64,000 nucleotides of DNA from positions 992,001 to 1,056,000 of the forward strand of contig CP082782.1 in the NCBI GenBank assembly GCA_028752135.1, read 5' to 3'. Below the pieces are notes generated by a model. That model was given only the letters and a program-made list of their open reading frames with translations. It searched no databases and was not told where the DNA came from. The first letter of the stretch is position 1; every line of letters begins with the position of its first letter. This DNA comes from Ehrlichia sp028752135. Lineage in GTDB: Bacteria; Pseudomonadota; Alphaproteobacteria; Rickettsiales; Anaplasmataceae. Of the stretch, positions 20,955 to 31,088 are shown in pieces. Both the position numbers and the translations under genes were made by a program.

Positions 20955-21566
20955 TTAAGCTTCTAAAAATCTTTTAGTCGCAAAATCCCAGTTTACTAAA
21001 TTTTCTAAAAAAGCATTTATATAATTTTGACGTGAATTAAAGTAATGTAGATAATAAGCATGTTCCCATACATCCATAGTAAGTAACGGATAAGTATTAG
21101 GCTCAGTAATAGGAGTATCCCCATTAGCAGTACTCAATACTTGAAGCCTTTTTTTATCAGAGAGAACTAACCATACCCATCCACTACCAAAATGTTTTGT
21201 TCCAGCATTAGTAAAAGCAGTATAAAAATTACTTATACTTCCAAAGTCTTCATTTATTTTATCTAATAATTTTCCTTTAGGAGATCCTCCACCACCTTTT
21301 TTCATGGATTCCCAATAAAAATTATGATTCCATACTTGACCAGCATTATTAAATATCGATTTTAATTCTGGACGCTTATGTGTAGTTTGAATAATAGAAG
21401 GTAGATCTTCATTCTTTAAATCAGCAAACTCTGTATCTGCAACAAGAGTATTTAAAGTATTAACGTAACCTTGATGATGTTTACCATAGTGATAATCTAG
21501 TATTTGAGCACTTAAGTATGGCTCTAAATCATCCATATGATATGGAAGTTCCGGTAAAGTAAACAT
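20955..21566 (-). CDS. sodB: Iron superoxide dismutase
   Basis: SodB converts superoxide to peroxide and oxygen. The 203-residue sequence contains the four metal ligands: His26 (LDYHYGKHH), His81 (GQVWNHNFYW), and the Asp and His of DVWEHAYYLHY. Gln77 preceding VWNH, and GSGWVWLV, are typical of the iron form. No signal peptide is present. The ATG is preceded by GGGAG at a good distance. It heads the virB3-virB6 group, an arrangement typical of Ehrlichia and related genera, and is divergent from pstA. A promoter candidate lies at 21611-21640. Confidence 0.96.
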   Translation of the reverse strand: MFTLPELPYHMDDLEPYLSAQILDYHYGKHHQGYVNTLNTLVADTEFADLKNEDLPSIIQTTHKRPELKSIFNNAGQVWNHNFYWESMKKGGGGSPKGKLLDKINEDFGSISNFYTAFTNAGTKHFGSGWVWLVLSDKKRLQVLSTANGDTPITEPNTYPLLTMDVWEHAYYLHYFNSRQNYINAFLENLVNWDFATKRFLEA

Positions 21567-21610
21567 ATTTGTTCTCCCATTTTATAGTTAAGTAATTAAT
21601 ATTAATGTTG

Positions 21611-21640
21611 TATATATTCAAGCAAATCAGCACATGACAA
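21611..21640 (-). promoter_or_regulatory. Candidate sigma-70 promoter for sodB-virB
   Basis: On the minus strand TTGTCA (21640-21635), an 18-base spacer and TATATA (21616-21611) lie about 45 bases before the sodB start. The -35 matches the consensus in five of six positions; the -10 is weak and such boxes are common in AT-rich DNA. Confidence 0.33.
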
Positions 21641-21805
21641 AAATATATAGACCATAATATACTACACTATATACCTTAATCCATTAAAATTAAAGTATAT
21701 GCCAAATTAATATATTTTTATTGTATATAAAAACACTTTTAATAAAAAAAAATCGCAGCTAAAATTAAATGTTATATTAATACCAAAGGTTAACTTTATA
21801 ATAAC

Positions 21806-23071
21806 ATGTACATAAGAAAAAAATTAGGCAAACTACTGAAATATCGTCATATTTCCTCACGTATATCCTTAAAAAATAGGAAGGACCGTATTCTGTCAAC
21901 TCTATCAATGGCTGCACTTATTAGTTCTTTAGGTATACTTTTCATAATTTTGGGTAGCATTGTCAACAATGGGTATAATGCATTAACAACTACAAAAATT
22001 TTACTATCAATAAAAATTAACAATAACAATGCAGGAAATGATCAATTGAAATTAAGAAGCAATCTAATAAATTCGATTAATCAATCTTTAGAAGAACTAT
22101 TCTCAGATACTATAGATATTTCAAATCCTAATAATAAAAAAATAATTTATAGTATCATAAATGATACTGCACACCACAATTTAGCTGATTTTCTATCCAA
22201 GCATCCACAAACTACTAAGTTTAATATGTGGTTTAAATCTTCCACTAAATTTAATAAAATTATCAAACAAGATAATATAAATCATATAGTATATAAAAAA
22301 ATTATTACAAAATTAAAAGATGACAAACGAATAAAACAATCTTTCAATGATGCACTGTTTACAAAATACAACTCTATATCTCCTGAAAATACCGGAATTA
22401 TTGGATCGCTAATAGGATCTATGTTCACAATAATGATATGTTTAACATTTGCATTACCAATAGGCATAACATCAGGTATATGCTTAAGTGAACTCATACC
22501 AAAAAACAAACTATCCTCCATAATTGAAGTCAGCATAACAAATCTTGCATCTGTTCCATCAATAATATTTGGAATATTAGGATTAGCTATATACATTAAT
22601 ATTTTCAACATACCACGTTCATCAGCATTTATAGGTGGCATAACATTATCTTTAATGATGCTACCAAACCTGGTAATATCTACAAAACAAGCATTAACAG
22701 CAGTACCATCATCTGTAAAAGATGCTGCTTTCTCATTAGGTGCATCAAACATGCAAGTTATTCTACATCATTCATTCCCTATAGCATTACCTGGTATTAT
22801 GCAAGGTGCAATTTTAAGTATTGCAAGAATTTTAGGTGAATCATCTCCATTAATAATGATAGGAATGGTAGCATTTATTGTTGATATCCCTCAAAACTTT
22901 TTTGACCCTACTACTGTATTACCTGTACAGATATACATGTGGGCAAGCAATCCACACATTGAGTTTATTCAGTTAGCAGCTATTGCTATAGTAGCTCTAC
23001 TTTTAACTCTATTAATTCTAAATCTTATAGTAACCTTCATAAGAAAAAAATTCGATCACTTTATCTTTTAA
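21806..23071 (+). CDS. pstA: Phosphate ABC transporter permease PstA
   Basis: PstA is one of the two membrane permeases of the high-affinity phosphate importer. The 421-residue protein has one N-terminal membrane helix near 30-55 and then an unusually long periplasmic loop (about 60-195) rich in Asn and Lys. A permease core with five more helices follows. The EAA-type loop is visible as DAAFSLGASNMQVILHHSFPIALPGIM with the following ARILGESSPL, which contacts the ATPase. The family is usually about 300 residues, so the extra loop accounts for the excess. No other pst gene is in the window. It diverges from sodB across 239 bases. Confidence 0.92.
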   Translation: MYIRKKLGKLLKYRHISSRISLKNRKDRILSTLSMAALISSLGILFIILGSIVNNGYNALTTTKILLSIKINNNNAGNDQLKLRSNLINSINQSLEELFSDTIDISNPNNKKIIYSIINDTAHHNLADFLSKHPQTTKFNMWFKSSTKFNKIIKQDNINHIVYKKIITKLKDDKRIKQSFNDALFTKYNSISPENTGIIGSLIGSMFTIMICLTFALPIGITSGICLSELIPKNKLSSIIEVSITNLASVPSIIFGILGLAIYINIFNIPRSSAFIGGITLSLMMLPNLVISTKQALTAVPSSVKDAAFSLGASNMQVILHHSFPIALPGIMQGAILSIARILGESSPLIMIGMVAFIVDIPQNFFDPTTVLPVQIYMWASNPHIEFIQLAAIAIVALLLTLLILNLIVTFIRKKFDHFIF

Positions 23072-23500
23072 CTAATCTATAGCTTAAATGTACTTTTACC
23101 CATAAGCTAAATATTCTGTGTACAAATAAGATTGACTTCAATATAAATACACTGAAGGCTGCTTATAACATTACGTAACATTTCACGCATAAGAATTATT
23201 AAAAAACCATCAACATAATTTTAGATATAAGCAGCACAATAAAAATATAACTCAATTGAAGCATTATAATTATTCCACATTCCCATATTGTTTTTATAAT
23301 TAACAAACAGAGAAAAATTGCTATCACTTGCTATATAAATAACAAAAAATGTCAAGCATTAGGTATAGTATCATCTATTAGATATAAGCTACAGATTCAA
23401 CTCTGATTATACAATATATATTCACCACTGATTTAAAGAATATTCTTTTTTAATAAGAGGAGAACAAACTTTTTTCTTATCTATAAAATAATAAAATACG
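23072..23500. other. Spacer between pstA and tRNA-Arg
   Basis: No gene is seen. pstA and the tRNA gene converge here. The sequence is AT-rich without a clear GC-rich terminator hairpin. Confidence 0.5.
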
Positions 23501-23573
23501 TGCACCTAGCAGGACTTGAACCTGCGACCTTTACCTCCGGAGGGTAACGCTCTATCCACTGAGCTACAAGTGC
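23501..23573 (-). tRNA. tRNA-Arg (anticodon CCG)
   Basis: The cloverleaf folds fully on the minus strand: acceptor GCACTTG/TAGGTGC (G-T pairs at 5-68 and 7-66), D arm GCTC/GAGC, anticodon stem TTACC/GGTAA with loop CTCCGGA, T stem GCAGG/CCTGC with loop TTCAAGT, five-base variable loop and discriminator A. The anticodon CCG reads CGG. The 3' CCA is not encoded, so it must be added by a nucleotidyltransferase. Confidence 0.97.
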
Positions 23574-24013
23574 AGAGTACTATACAATTTATAAAATGTA
23601 TTAACAGATCTTACAAGTTTATAATAAAATATCAAATATATATCATCAAAGCACAACTAATTTTAATACTTACTAATAGATATCAAATTCTAAAAAATTT
23701 ATTTTATATCATTTACACTAAACTTAAGTACCAGAACGGGAATATACTTTTAACAAAATACTATAACAATGCACTCTTAGATAATATTTCTATTTCACTT
23801 ATTTTTTACACAAAGATTCTTGGAGTTGACATTATCAATTACAACATATTTTTTATGAAATTTTTTGCAGCTGTACCATTAGCATAGTATTACAATATTT
23901 TGTCAACATGATATAAAAACCTAATAAATACAATATGTATAATAATAAAACTATTAAAAACCTATTTAAACAACTTTATAATCATTAGATTTACATATAA
24001 GCAACCCACTTAA
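23574..24013. other. Spacer between tRNA-Arg and lipA
   Basis: About 440 AT-rich bases. A plus-strand open frame crosses the tRNA antisense and runs to 23887, but it has low-complexity composition and is not taken as a gene. Nothing else is seen. Confidence 0.5.
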
Positions 24014-24904
24014 TTATGGCTTATCTACAGAACACATTGCAATACGATTTTCCCTTAATTTCTGAAAATCTTCTTCAGCATGATATGAAGATCTAACCAA
24101 CGGCCCTGAAGCAACCATCAAAAACCCCTTAGAATATGCAACATATTTATAATGTTCAAACTCCTCAGGAGTAACATATCTGTCAACGACAGCATGCTTA
24201 GGAGTAGGACGTAAATATTGGCCAATTGTCATAAAATCAACATTTGCTGACCTTAAATCATCCATAACTTGATACACTTCTTCTTTTGTTTCACCTAACC
24301 CCAACATTATTCCAGACTTAGTAAACACTTTTGGATTTTTATCTTTGATTGTTTTAAGCAAATTTAGAGAATGAAAATAACGTGCTTTTGGTCTAATTCT
24401 AGCATATAACCTTGGAACAGTTTCTATATTGTGATTGTAAACATCAGGAGCTACTGCTGCAATCTTATCAATTGCACCAGATTTATTTAAAAAATCTGGA
24501 GTCAATATCTCAACAGTAACATTCTGATCTCTTTTTCGTATTTCTTCTATGCATTCTACAAAATGTCCAGCACCACCATCTATTAAATCATCTCTATCTA
24601 CAGATGTAATCACAACATGTCGAAGTTTAAGTGAACTAATAGCCATAGCTAAATTTTTAGGCTCATGAGGATCCAGTTTATCTGGAATACCAGTAGCAAC
24701 ATTACAAAACGCACATGCTCTAGTACATACAGAACCTAAAATCATTACTGTAGCGTGCTTTTTATTCCAACATTCACTAACATTAGGACAAGCAGCTTCT
24801 TCACATACAGTATTTAACTTGTATAATTTCATCAAGTTGCGCATTTCATGAAAAGCATTCCCTGTAGGCATACGTACCTTTAACCAATCAGGTTTACTTT
24901 TCAT
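24014..24904 (-). CDS. lipA: Lipoyl synthase
   Basis: LipA inserts two sulfurs into the octanoyl chain on lipoyl domains of 2-oxoacid dehydrogenases using radical SAM chemistry. The 296-residue protein has both cluster motifs: the auxiliary cluster cysteines in CEEAACPNVSEC (about 34-45) and the radical SAM CTRACAFC (about 60-67). The VDRDDL, GGAGHF, IMLGLGET and GQYLRPT blocks and the C-terminal RSSYHA Ser/Arg are all present. The start ATG encodes MKSKPDWLKVR, the usual N-terminus. No lipB lies in the window. Function is secure. Confidence 0.97.
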   Translation of the reverse strand: MKSKPDWLKVRMPTGNAFHEMRNLMKLYKLNTVCEEAACPNVSECWNKKHATVMILGSVCTRACAFCNVATGIPDKLDPHEPKNLAMAISSLKLRHVVITSVDRDDLIDGGAGHFVECIEEIRKRDQNVTVEILTPDFLNKSGAIDKIAAVAPDVYNHNIETVPRLYARIRPKARYFHSLNLLKTIKDKNPKVFTKSGIMLGLGETKEEVYQVMDDLRSANVDFMTIGQYLRPTPKHAVVDRYVTPEEFEHYKYVAYSKGFLMVASGPLVRSSYHAEEDFQKLRENRIAMCSVDKP

Positions 24905-25268
24905 ATTACAAAATTCAGAAATTAAACTTTTACTCCTGATAGGATAACTAACATCAATAATAATGTCAAGAAAGCATATTATTCTACCCTTTCATAGCTT
25001 ACACACTTCCCTATAAGAATTATTAACTATTTTATACAAATTCTACAATTTATATCTAATCAAATCTATATTTTACAATACCAATTATATGACAGTATTT
25101 AAAACAAGCCATAGTAAAGTTTCTATTAATTTATAGATATTTAGTAGCACAACACTCCTAAAACTACGCAGTTTATTCATCACATACATAATGTTACACT
25201 ACATATTAATCAAATTTCATATAAAATAAGTAATATTATTAAAATTTCCAGTTTCAATATTAATAATC
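24905..25268. other. Spacer between lipA and an unknown gene
   Basis: About 364 AT-rich bases lie between lipA and the stop of the gene at 25269. No reading frame, RNA or repeat is recognised. Confidence 0.5.
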
Positions 25269-26615
25269 TTACTGCATACGACCAATACCCACTACACTAC
25301 TTTGATGAACCTCTACTTGAGTCACTTGTATCTCTTGCACGTAAGTACTACAAGCTTGCGAAGTATATGAGAATCTAATTTCACTATTATAGCTTAATAA
25401 AGATAAACGACCCATTACCTGTTGGGTATCAAGTACTGCACCTTGGCTAAAATTAATACTCTCAATATAACTATAACTTGAAGGATTGAAAGGTTTGACA
25501 TTAGAAGCATCATCTTTAGAATACTGTCTATAGGGAGCACGATCTAACATATTGATAGCTTCCTTAACAACGCTTTTTACCTTACTAACTACAGTATCTA
25601 TTACACGCATTATAATAGCTAAAATTATTCCACGTTGTATGCCTATATTAGGCATTGTATGGAACGACATATCTCTCTGAATAAAAAAATATTGATCATG
25701 TAATTTATAAGGCAATTCATTCATTTTGCCATATAAAACACCAGGTATATAACATTGTACAAATAATACATTTGAAGGATCACTCACATTAGATACTTGA
25801 GATCCAAAAGCACCTTGTTCAGAGCTATGTATATCTTTCCCATGTACAAGCAATCCCATTGTTTCATCTAATTCGGCACTTTTCCTAGTAGAAGCAGCAT
25901 CTTGCTGTAATGCAGAAACAGTATTTACTAAACTTGATAGCATAAAGAAATTAAAAAGTAATCTGGAATTGATTCCTATTCCCATTAATTGAGATCTCAG
26001 TTCAGATAAAAGCATTAACCTCTCCTGCAACAATTTTCTCAATGCAGGATCCAGCTCATTACTCAACTCCTCTTGCAGTTCTAAAATCTGCTTATCTAAT
26101 AATTCCTTTAGATTTAGAGACTGACCATTGCGTAAAAGCTTTTTTAAAAATTCTATAATAGATTCTAATATGAACTTCTTTTTCTTCTTTCTGCGTCTTA
26201 AAGGATCAAGTTCATAATCAAAACCTATAACTTCTTCACTGTTCTGATATAACTGCCGAAAAAAATCTAATATTTTCTGTAATAAAGATTCTTCTACTTC
26301 AAAATTTTCATTAACGCTTATAGAATTTAATATATCCTGCTCACTTTCATTCTCTTGTACATAACCATAATCTCCAGCTTGCTGTACAATAAATTTATCA
26401 AATTCACCCTCAAATTCTAAAATAGACTCTTGAACTTCTAAATCTTCTAATTTAATTCTACCAAGCGCCCTAAAATCATTCCCCGTGTCTATATTAGAAC
26501 TTAATATTACTGTATCATGAAGAACATTCCCAACTTTACCATTTACCTCTTCATTAGATCCTTTTATATCATCTGAATTATCTGATCCAAGTCCGTAATT
26601 ATTACCCTCTTTCAT
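25269..26615 (-). CDS. Unrecognised 448-residue protein
   Basis: I do not recognise this protein. The N-terminal 125 residues are acidic and low in hydrophobic residues. A basic patch LRRRKKKKK near 140 is followed by a charged, helix-rich stretch at about 145-215 likely to form a coiled coil. Two hydrophobic segments follow (LLFNFFMLSSLVNTVSAL near 222 and GIILAIIMRVIDTVVSKV near 330). The C-terminal 80 residues are Ser/Gln/Tyr/Val-rich. The ATG at 26615 is directly preceded by TAG, so this is a separate reading unit from the large frames upstream. It ends a codirectional cluster and is probably co-transcribed with it. It could be an Anaplasmataceae-restricted membrane protein; nothing supports a function. 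Confidence 0.72.
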   Translation of the reverse strand: MKEGNNYGLGSDNSDDIKGSNEEVNGKVGNVLHDTVILSSNIDTGNDFRALGRIKLEDLEVQESILEFEGEFDKFIVQQAGDYGYVQENESEQDILNSISVNENFEVEESLLQKILDFFRQLYQNSEEVIGFDYELDPLRRRKKKKKFILESIIEFLKKLLRNGQSLNLKELLDKQILELQEELSNELDPALRKLLQERLMLLSELRSQLMGIGINSRLLFNFFMLSSLVNTVSALQQDAASTRKSAELDETMGLLVHGKDIHSSEQGAFGSQVSNVSDPSNVLFVQCYIPGVLYGKMNELPYKLHDQYFFIQRDMSFHTMPNIGIQRGIILAIIMRVIDTVVSKVKSVVKEAINMLDRAPYRQYSKDDASNVKPFNPSSYSYIESINFSQGAVLDTQQVMGRLSLLSYNSEIRFSYTSQACSTYVQEIQVTQVEVHQSSVVGIGRMQ

Positions 26616-26668
26616 CTAAAACATACCACTTACATCTTTATAGAAAACGTATCACTGAAATATAAAAA

Positions 26669-27436
26669 CTAATGATCAACACTTTTAACAACATCAGAAC
26701 TTAATTTTTCACCTAGCGTCAATATGCTATCTACAAGAAAAAATTCTTTATCTTCACTATTAGCATAATTTATCTTTTCCTCCAAACTTGATACTGCTAA
26801 ATTAGTAGGATCACAATTATCAGATACATTTTTCACACTGATTGAATCTGATACTATATTTTCACTCAACATAAAACACTGAACATTATATACCATTTTC
26901 TTCCTAAAACAATTAATAACTTGTTTCATTACTCCTATCAATATTCCTTCATACACAATTCTCGCAAATCCATTAACAACAAGCGATAACCTTTCCTGAG
27001 CAACATTTCCACTATGAAAAGAAGATGAATATATGAAATAATTAATATCCTGACAGTGTAAAGAATTGGTATCCTGTTGTGTATAATCACACAAAAATCC
27101 TAAGTTAAATTCAGAAAGCATAAAACTAATGTCTTTTAACAAAATACCTTTCTGATAAAATTCGATTAATAACAATTTCCCAAAATTAGTCTTAGTAAAA
27201 TATTCATACAATCTTTCTAACATTACTATATCTAACATATGATCAGTTACCTGTGCTACACAATCAACAATATTAAGTAAAGTAACTGAATTCGTTAAAC
27301 GGACTAAATAATATATGATGAAAGATATGACAATACTTTTTGGGTCTTGGAAACATTCTATGAATTCACAAATGGATTTCTTAACACGAGAAAAACAAGA
27401 TATTGTACCTTTATCAATCTTAATAAAACTAGCCAA
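26669..27436 (-). CDS. Unrecognised ORF, likely 3' part of a broken large gene
   Basis: The 255-residue frame opens with a TTG codon (27436) and has no independent start signal. Its frame is open upstream through codons for KPSAQAKDLASF to an A7 run (minus strand, 27459-27465), where a TAA closes it. Deleting one A there joins it to the 852-residue frame ending at 27441. It has one hydrophobic segment near 32-55 and is otherwise mixed and cysteine-containing. Function is unknown. Either it is the C-terminal domain of a single protein with the two frames upstream, or it is read by slippage. If separate, it would need TTG initiation. Confidence 0.55.
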   Translation of the reverse strand: MASFIKIDKGTISCFSRVKKSICEFIECFQDPKSIVISFIIYYLVRLTNSVTLLNIVDCVAQVTDHMLDIVMLERLYEYFTKTNFGKLLLIEFYQKGILLKDISFMLSEFNLGFLCDYTQQDTNSLHCQDINYFIYSSSFHSGNVAQERLSLVVNGFARIVYEGILIGVMKQVINCFRKKMVYNVQCFMLSENIVSDSISVKNVSDNCDPTNLAVSSLEEKINYANSEDKEFFLVDSILTLGEKLSSDVVKSVDH

Positions 27437-27440
27437 ATCT

Positions 27441-29999
27441 TTAGCTTGAGCTGATGGCTTTTTTTAACAATAATTTACTATCAAAAAAAGTATTAAAAAA
27501 TATTCTCATACTTTCTGTTTGACCATTAAGGACTAAACTATTATCTATTGCTTGCAAGATATAATATACATCTCTTATATATGGTAAAAAATTACTATCA
27601 ATATCAGTATTTACAAAATTTTCAGAAATTAACCTACCAAACTGTAATTGTTTTCTATAATCTTCTAATCTTAAAATACAATCATACAACATAACAGTAA
27701 TACTATGATCTATTTTGGTATTTAAAAATACTAATTCCGATCTATTTTTAATACGATAAACATCATGGATGTCTAACATATGTATTGCCCATCTTAACAA
27801 TGCAATCTTTTTATTCAGCAATTTCACAGTTATGATGTTGGGCATACTATTTACTTTATTAAAAATAAGTTTTACATCATCTGAATTATGTATTTTAATG
27901 CATGAGTTCCTTTGAAAGTATCTAGTCTGTAAATTGACAGCAGTAATTTTATCATAAAGTTCTGCCCTTTTTTTTACACTATTAAGAATACTTAAATTTT
28001 CATTATGTTCACAATAACTAAATTTTTCCACATAATTATTCAATAAATAAGAAAATTCATATCTCAATGTAATATAATTAACATTTCCTACTACATCTTG
28101 AGTTAATTTAGAAGTATTAGTCTCAAAATCTCTTAATAAAAATTCAAGTCTTGGTTTACCACAACATAAAATCTGGTTGATTTGTGAAGATAGATCCTTA
28201 GTTAGATTATTAATCTGTAGTAATATATCGTTCTTATTTCTAGTTTCATCATATATTCTATTTAACGTTTCTCCAAGACTACTATATATGTCATATCCTT
28301 GTACATTATCTTCATTCTGTAAAATAGAAGAACTTGTAGCTTTAACTTCCTTAGTACAGCATATTTTAGTAAATAAAATAATGCATGAATCTTTAAACCC
28401 ATAAAGCTTCAAAGATTTATAAACATTTTCACATATGCTGTAAATATGATTAACAATTAAATATATCAATTGAATAACAAACTTTACACATTCCAACAGC
28501 AACCCACACAATAAAACAAAATCAATAATTCTAACAACAATACCTGCAATATCTAAAATTAAAATTAATGTTTTATCTACAACAGAATCTAACCCACCTA
28601 TTACAAATAAAGTATCAAATATCCCTTGAACACAATCAATAAGCTTATCAATAAAAATACCTGGAACAATATTCAGATATACAAATACCCTACCAATAAT
28701 TGCACCCACTAAAGTTACTATAAAAACAATTCCTAAAAGCACATAAGCTATAAACTTATTAGAACTCAATGCTATTTTTAGTCTCTCAAATTTACCTGCT
28801 GTATTATTATCTCTACGGATCTTGCGCTTTAAAAATTTAGCTTCATAACAACTTTCAACAAATCTTTCTTCTGAAACATTTAACTTAAGACCCTTTATAA
28901 TCCTACTTGAAAATGATGTAACAGGAATTTTTTTATTCTTTGTATACAGTTTTTCTCTAATACTATTACCCACATAACCTGAAACAGTACGATAATTACT
29001 AGGATTGATATAGTAAAGCCATAAAGAAGAAAATGGTATAAAATATGATACATTATACAAAACTTGAAATACCCTTAAAGAACGACTAATTTTAACTTCA
29101 TAAACAAATTTTTTACTCGTACTATTATTTCTTACAATAGATCGTAAAATATCCAAAAAGAGCTCCTCATTTAACTCTTTATCCCATAAATCACTAGGTA
29201 CACTTGATAAATTAATATCTAGATAATCCATTAAAGGATGCAATATTAACTGATGCAAAAGCCATTTATTTTTCCTTTCTTCATTTACTGTCCATTCTCC
29301 ATCAATATATTCTACCAATTCAAGTAATTCCGATATATTGATAGACAGTATTAGTTGTTTATTTTTGATAAACTCTGCACTTAATACTGGATGGTCACCT
29401 ATTATAGCACTGACTACTCTTTTATTAACAAAATTCTCATCTAAACTTTTTACTTTTGTATTATTACTCATATACTTCACAATCTCTTTTAACAGAAGTA
29501 TCCTATGATTCATATATTTAGTTAATTCTGAAATTTCCTTTCTTGTGAATTTTAATATCGCATTTCTATCAACAACCTTTTTCTGTGTAAAAAAGTCACA
29601 AATAGTCAGCAATTGATTAATATCATAATGTATATCCTTACAAGTAACCTTTAAAAAAAGCTCTAGATCTTTTATTGTTAAAATACCTTTAAAACCTTTC
29701 AAAAAACTTATTTCTGAATCTATAAGTGATGTTAATCCTCGGAAATACTGTTGAGCACGTAAAATTCCTTCATCACCATTTATTTTAATAAAAAAATCAA
29801 GATTTGCTGTAATATTCAATTTTATACTCTGTAAACTTAATATAGCTTCCTCTACTTCTGATCTAGCTTCTAATGAATTACTATTATTAGCACATAACTT
29901 TCGGTATATATTACGTGCTTCTTTTAATCCTGTTATATTAGAATCTATTAAGTCTATATTTTTATCCTGAAAAAATTTATAAACAAAGCTATTGATCAT
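27441..29999 (-). CDS. Unrecognised large ORF, likely middle part of a broken large gene
   Basis: The 852-residue frame is helix-rich, with charged segments flanking two hydrophobic clusters (about residues 418-450, YVLLGIVFIVTLVGAIIG, and 475-520, LILDIAGIVVRIIDFVLL). No known motif is seen. Before its first ATG (MINSFVYKF) the same frame continues upstream without a stop for about 50 more codons to an A7 run at 30156-30162. The peptide there (CLRSFIDCIQSGDGELLVV) looks protein-like. This suggests the true start is further upstream, in the 231-residue frame. It could be a membrane-anchored coiled protein. Confidence 0.65.
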   Translation of the reverse strand: MINSFVYKFFQDKNIDLIDSNITGLKEARNIYRKLCANNSNSLEARSEVEEAILSLQSIKLNITANLDFFIKINGDEGILRAQQYFRGLTSLIDSEISFLKGFKGILTIKDLELFLKVTCKDIHYDINQLLTICDFFTQKKVVDRNAILKFTRKEISELTKYMNHRILLLKEIVKYMSNNTKVKSLDENFVNKRVVSAIIGDHPVLSAEFIKNKQLILSINISELLELVEYIDGEWTVNEERKNKWLLHQLILHPLMDYLDINLSSVPSDLWDKELNEELFLDILRSIVRNNSTSKKFVYEVKISRSLRVFQVLYNVSYFIPFSSLWLYYINPSNYRTVSGYVGNSIREKLYTKNKKIPVTSFSSRIIKGLKLNVSEERFVESCYEAKFLKRKIRRDNNTAGKFERLKIALSSNKFIAYVLLGIVFIVTLVGAIIGRVFVYLNIVPGIFIDKLIDCVQGIFDTLFVIGGLDSVVDKTLILILDIAGIVVRIIDFVLLCGLLLECVKFVIQLIYLIVNHIYSICENVYKSLKLYGFKDSCIILFTKICCTKEVKATSSSILQNEDNVQGYDIYSSLGETLNRIYDETRNKNDILLQINNLTKDLSSQINQILCCGKPRLEFLLRDFETNTSKLTQDVVGNVNYITLRYEFSYLLNNYVEKFSYCEHNENLSILNSVKKRAELYDKITAVNLQTRYFQRNSCIKIHNSDDVKLIFNKVNSMPNIITVKLLNKKIALLRWAIHMLDIHDVYRIKNRSELVFLNTKIDHSITVMLYDCILRLEDYRKQLQFGRLISENFVNTDIDSNFLPYIRDVYYILQAIDNSLVLNGQTESMRIFFNTFFDSKLLLKKAISSS

Positions 30000-30148
30000 A
30001 TCACATCGTTGACGTTCTTTTAATAAACCTTCAACTTTTTTAACTGTTACTTGATCATTTAGTAATATACTTAACGTCTCATGAAAAAGATTAAATGGTA
30101 CTACTAATAACTCACCATCTCCTGATTGAATACAATCAATAAAACTTC

Positions 30149-30841
30149 TTAAACATTTTTTTCAGATAATAATTTTAACAATGTAGCACTTTCAAGTAAT
30201 TTAGTAGTTTGTAACTCTAGTATCTGCAATTTATCACTTACTACTTTAAATAAAACACTATCTTCATATCTCCTTGTTTTAGATAAAAAAATATGATAAC
30301 TCCCATCACAATGAATATGTATCTTACTCTTTAATAATTCCGGATCTGGAAAACATAAAGGTCTCAGATCTTTTATACAATCTTCACTCATCCTTCCAGA
30401 GTACTTCTTGCTTTTAAATATATAATTTATCGATTTTTGAAAAAAACTTCCACTTATACGCATATCATGATTGTAAGCACCCTTTACAGTATTATAAATA
30501 TCAAAACAATGTGTTTTCCAGAGATCTGTTGCCTCAAACAACAAATACATTATCAATCTGATATTATATTCATTACTACCTGCAATTACACGAAAAGGAT
30601 TATGAACTTTTGTTTTAAAATGAATTAAATCTGACTTTTTTATTATAAATCTAGAATTCACCGAATCATTTGTAACAATATTACAGGGTAATAAATTTAA
30701 AAATTTTTCCTTTTCGTAATTATTCTTATATAAAACATCAATATGCAAGAAACGACTTTTTATTATTACATCACTTTCTTGAACAATGGAACTTATAAAC
30801 TTGATTAAAGATTGATTATCATATGTACTATTTAATAACAT
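30149..30841 (-). CDS. Unrecognised ORF, likely 5' part of a broken large gene
   Basis: The 230-residue frame starts at ATG 30841, or three bases earlier at 30844. GAGGG at 30850-30846 is better spaced for 30841. It ends at a TAA just after an A7 run (30156-30162), where the 852-residue frame begins to be open. One added A at that run would fuse them. The sequence contains KKSDLIHFKTKVHNPFRV, ISGSFFQKSINYIF and HIHCDGSYHIFLSKTRR, none of which I recognise. No signal peptide is present. If fused with the two frames downstream, the product would be about 1,390 residues. Confidence 0.6.
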   Translation of the reverse strand: MLLNSTYDNQSLIKFISSIVQESDVIIKSRFLHIDVLYKNNYEKEKFLNLLPCNIVTNDSVNSRFIIKKSDLIHFKTKVHNPFRVIAGSNEYNIRLIMYLLFEATDLWKTHCFDIYNTVKGAYNHDMRISGSFFQKSINYIFKSKKYSGRMSEDCIKDLRPLCFPDPELLKSKIHIHCDGSYHIFLSKTRRYEDSVLFKVVSDKLQILELQTTKLLESATLLKLLSEKNV

Positions 30842-31088
30842 CATTCCCTCAATACACTAGATAATTATAAATCAGTAGACATACAACTTATCTATATATA
30901 CTAAATTTTTTAGTCAAAATAGATACAGAAATTTCATTTAAGATTTCATAACTTACACTTCTAAAAAACTTACAGTTGATTTTAACATATTATTTTTTTG
31001 AATATAACAGAAACATATTAAACAATAATATTTAAACAACTATCTTTTTACATGATACAAATTTTTAAAATATAAAACCAATATCATA

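Noticed and set aside
23516..23887. Plus-strand open frame of 123 codons across the tRNA gene
   Set aside because: Its first codons are antisense of tRNA-Arg, the rest is low-complexity and AT-rich, and there is no ribosome binding site.
25269..26669. 448-residue gene as a fourth part of the broken giant gene
   Set aside because: Its ATG is directly preceded by TAG and the 53-base gap has stops in the relevant frames, so no single indel would join it.
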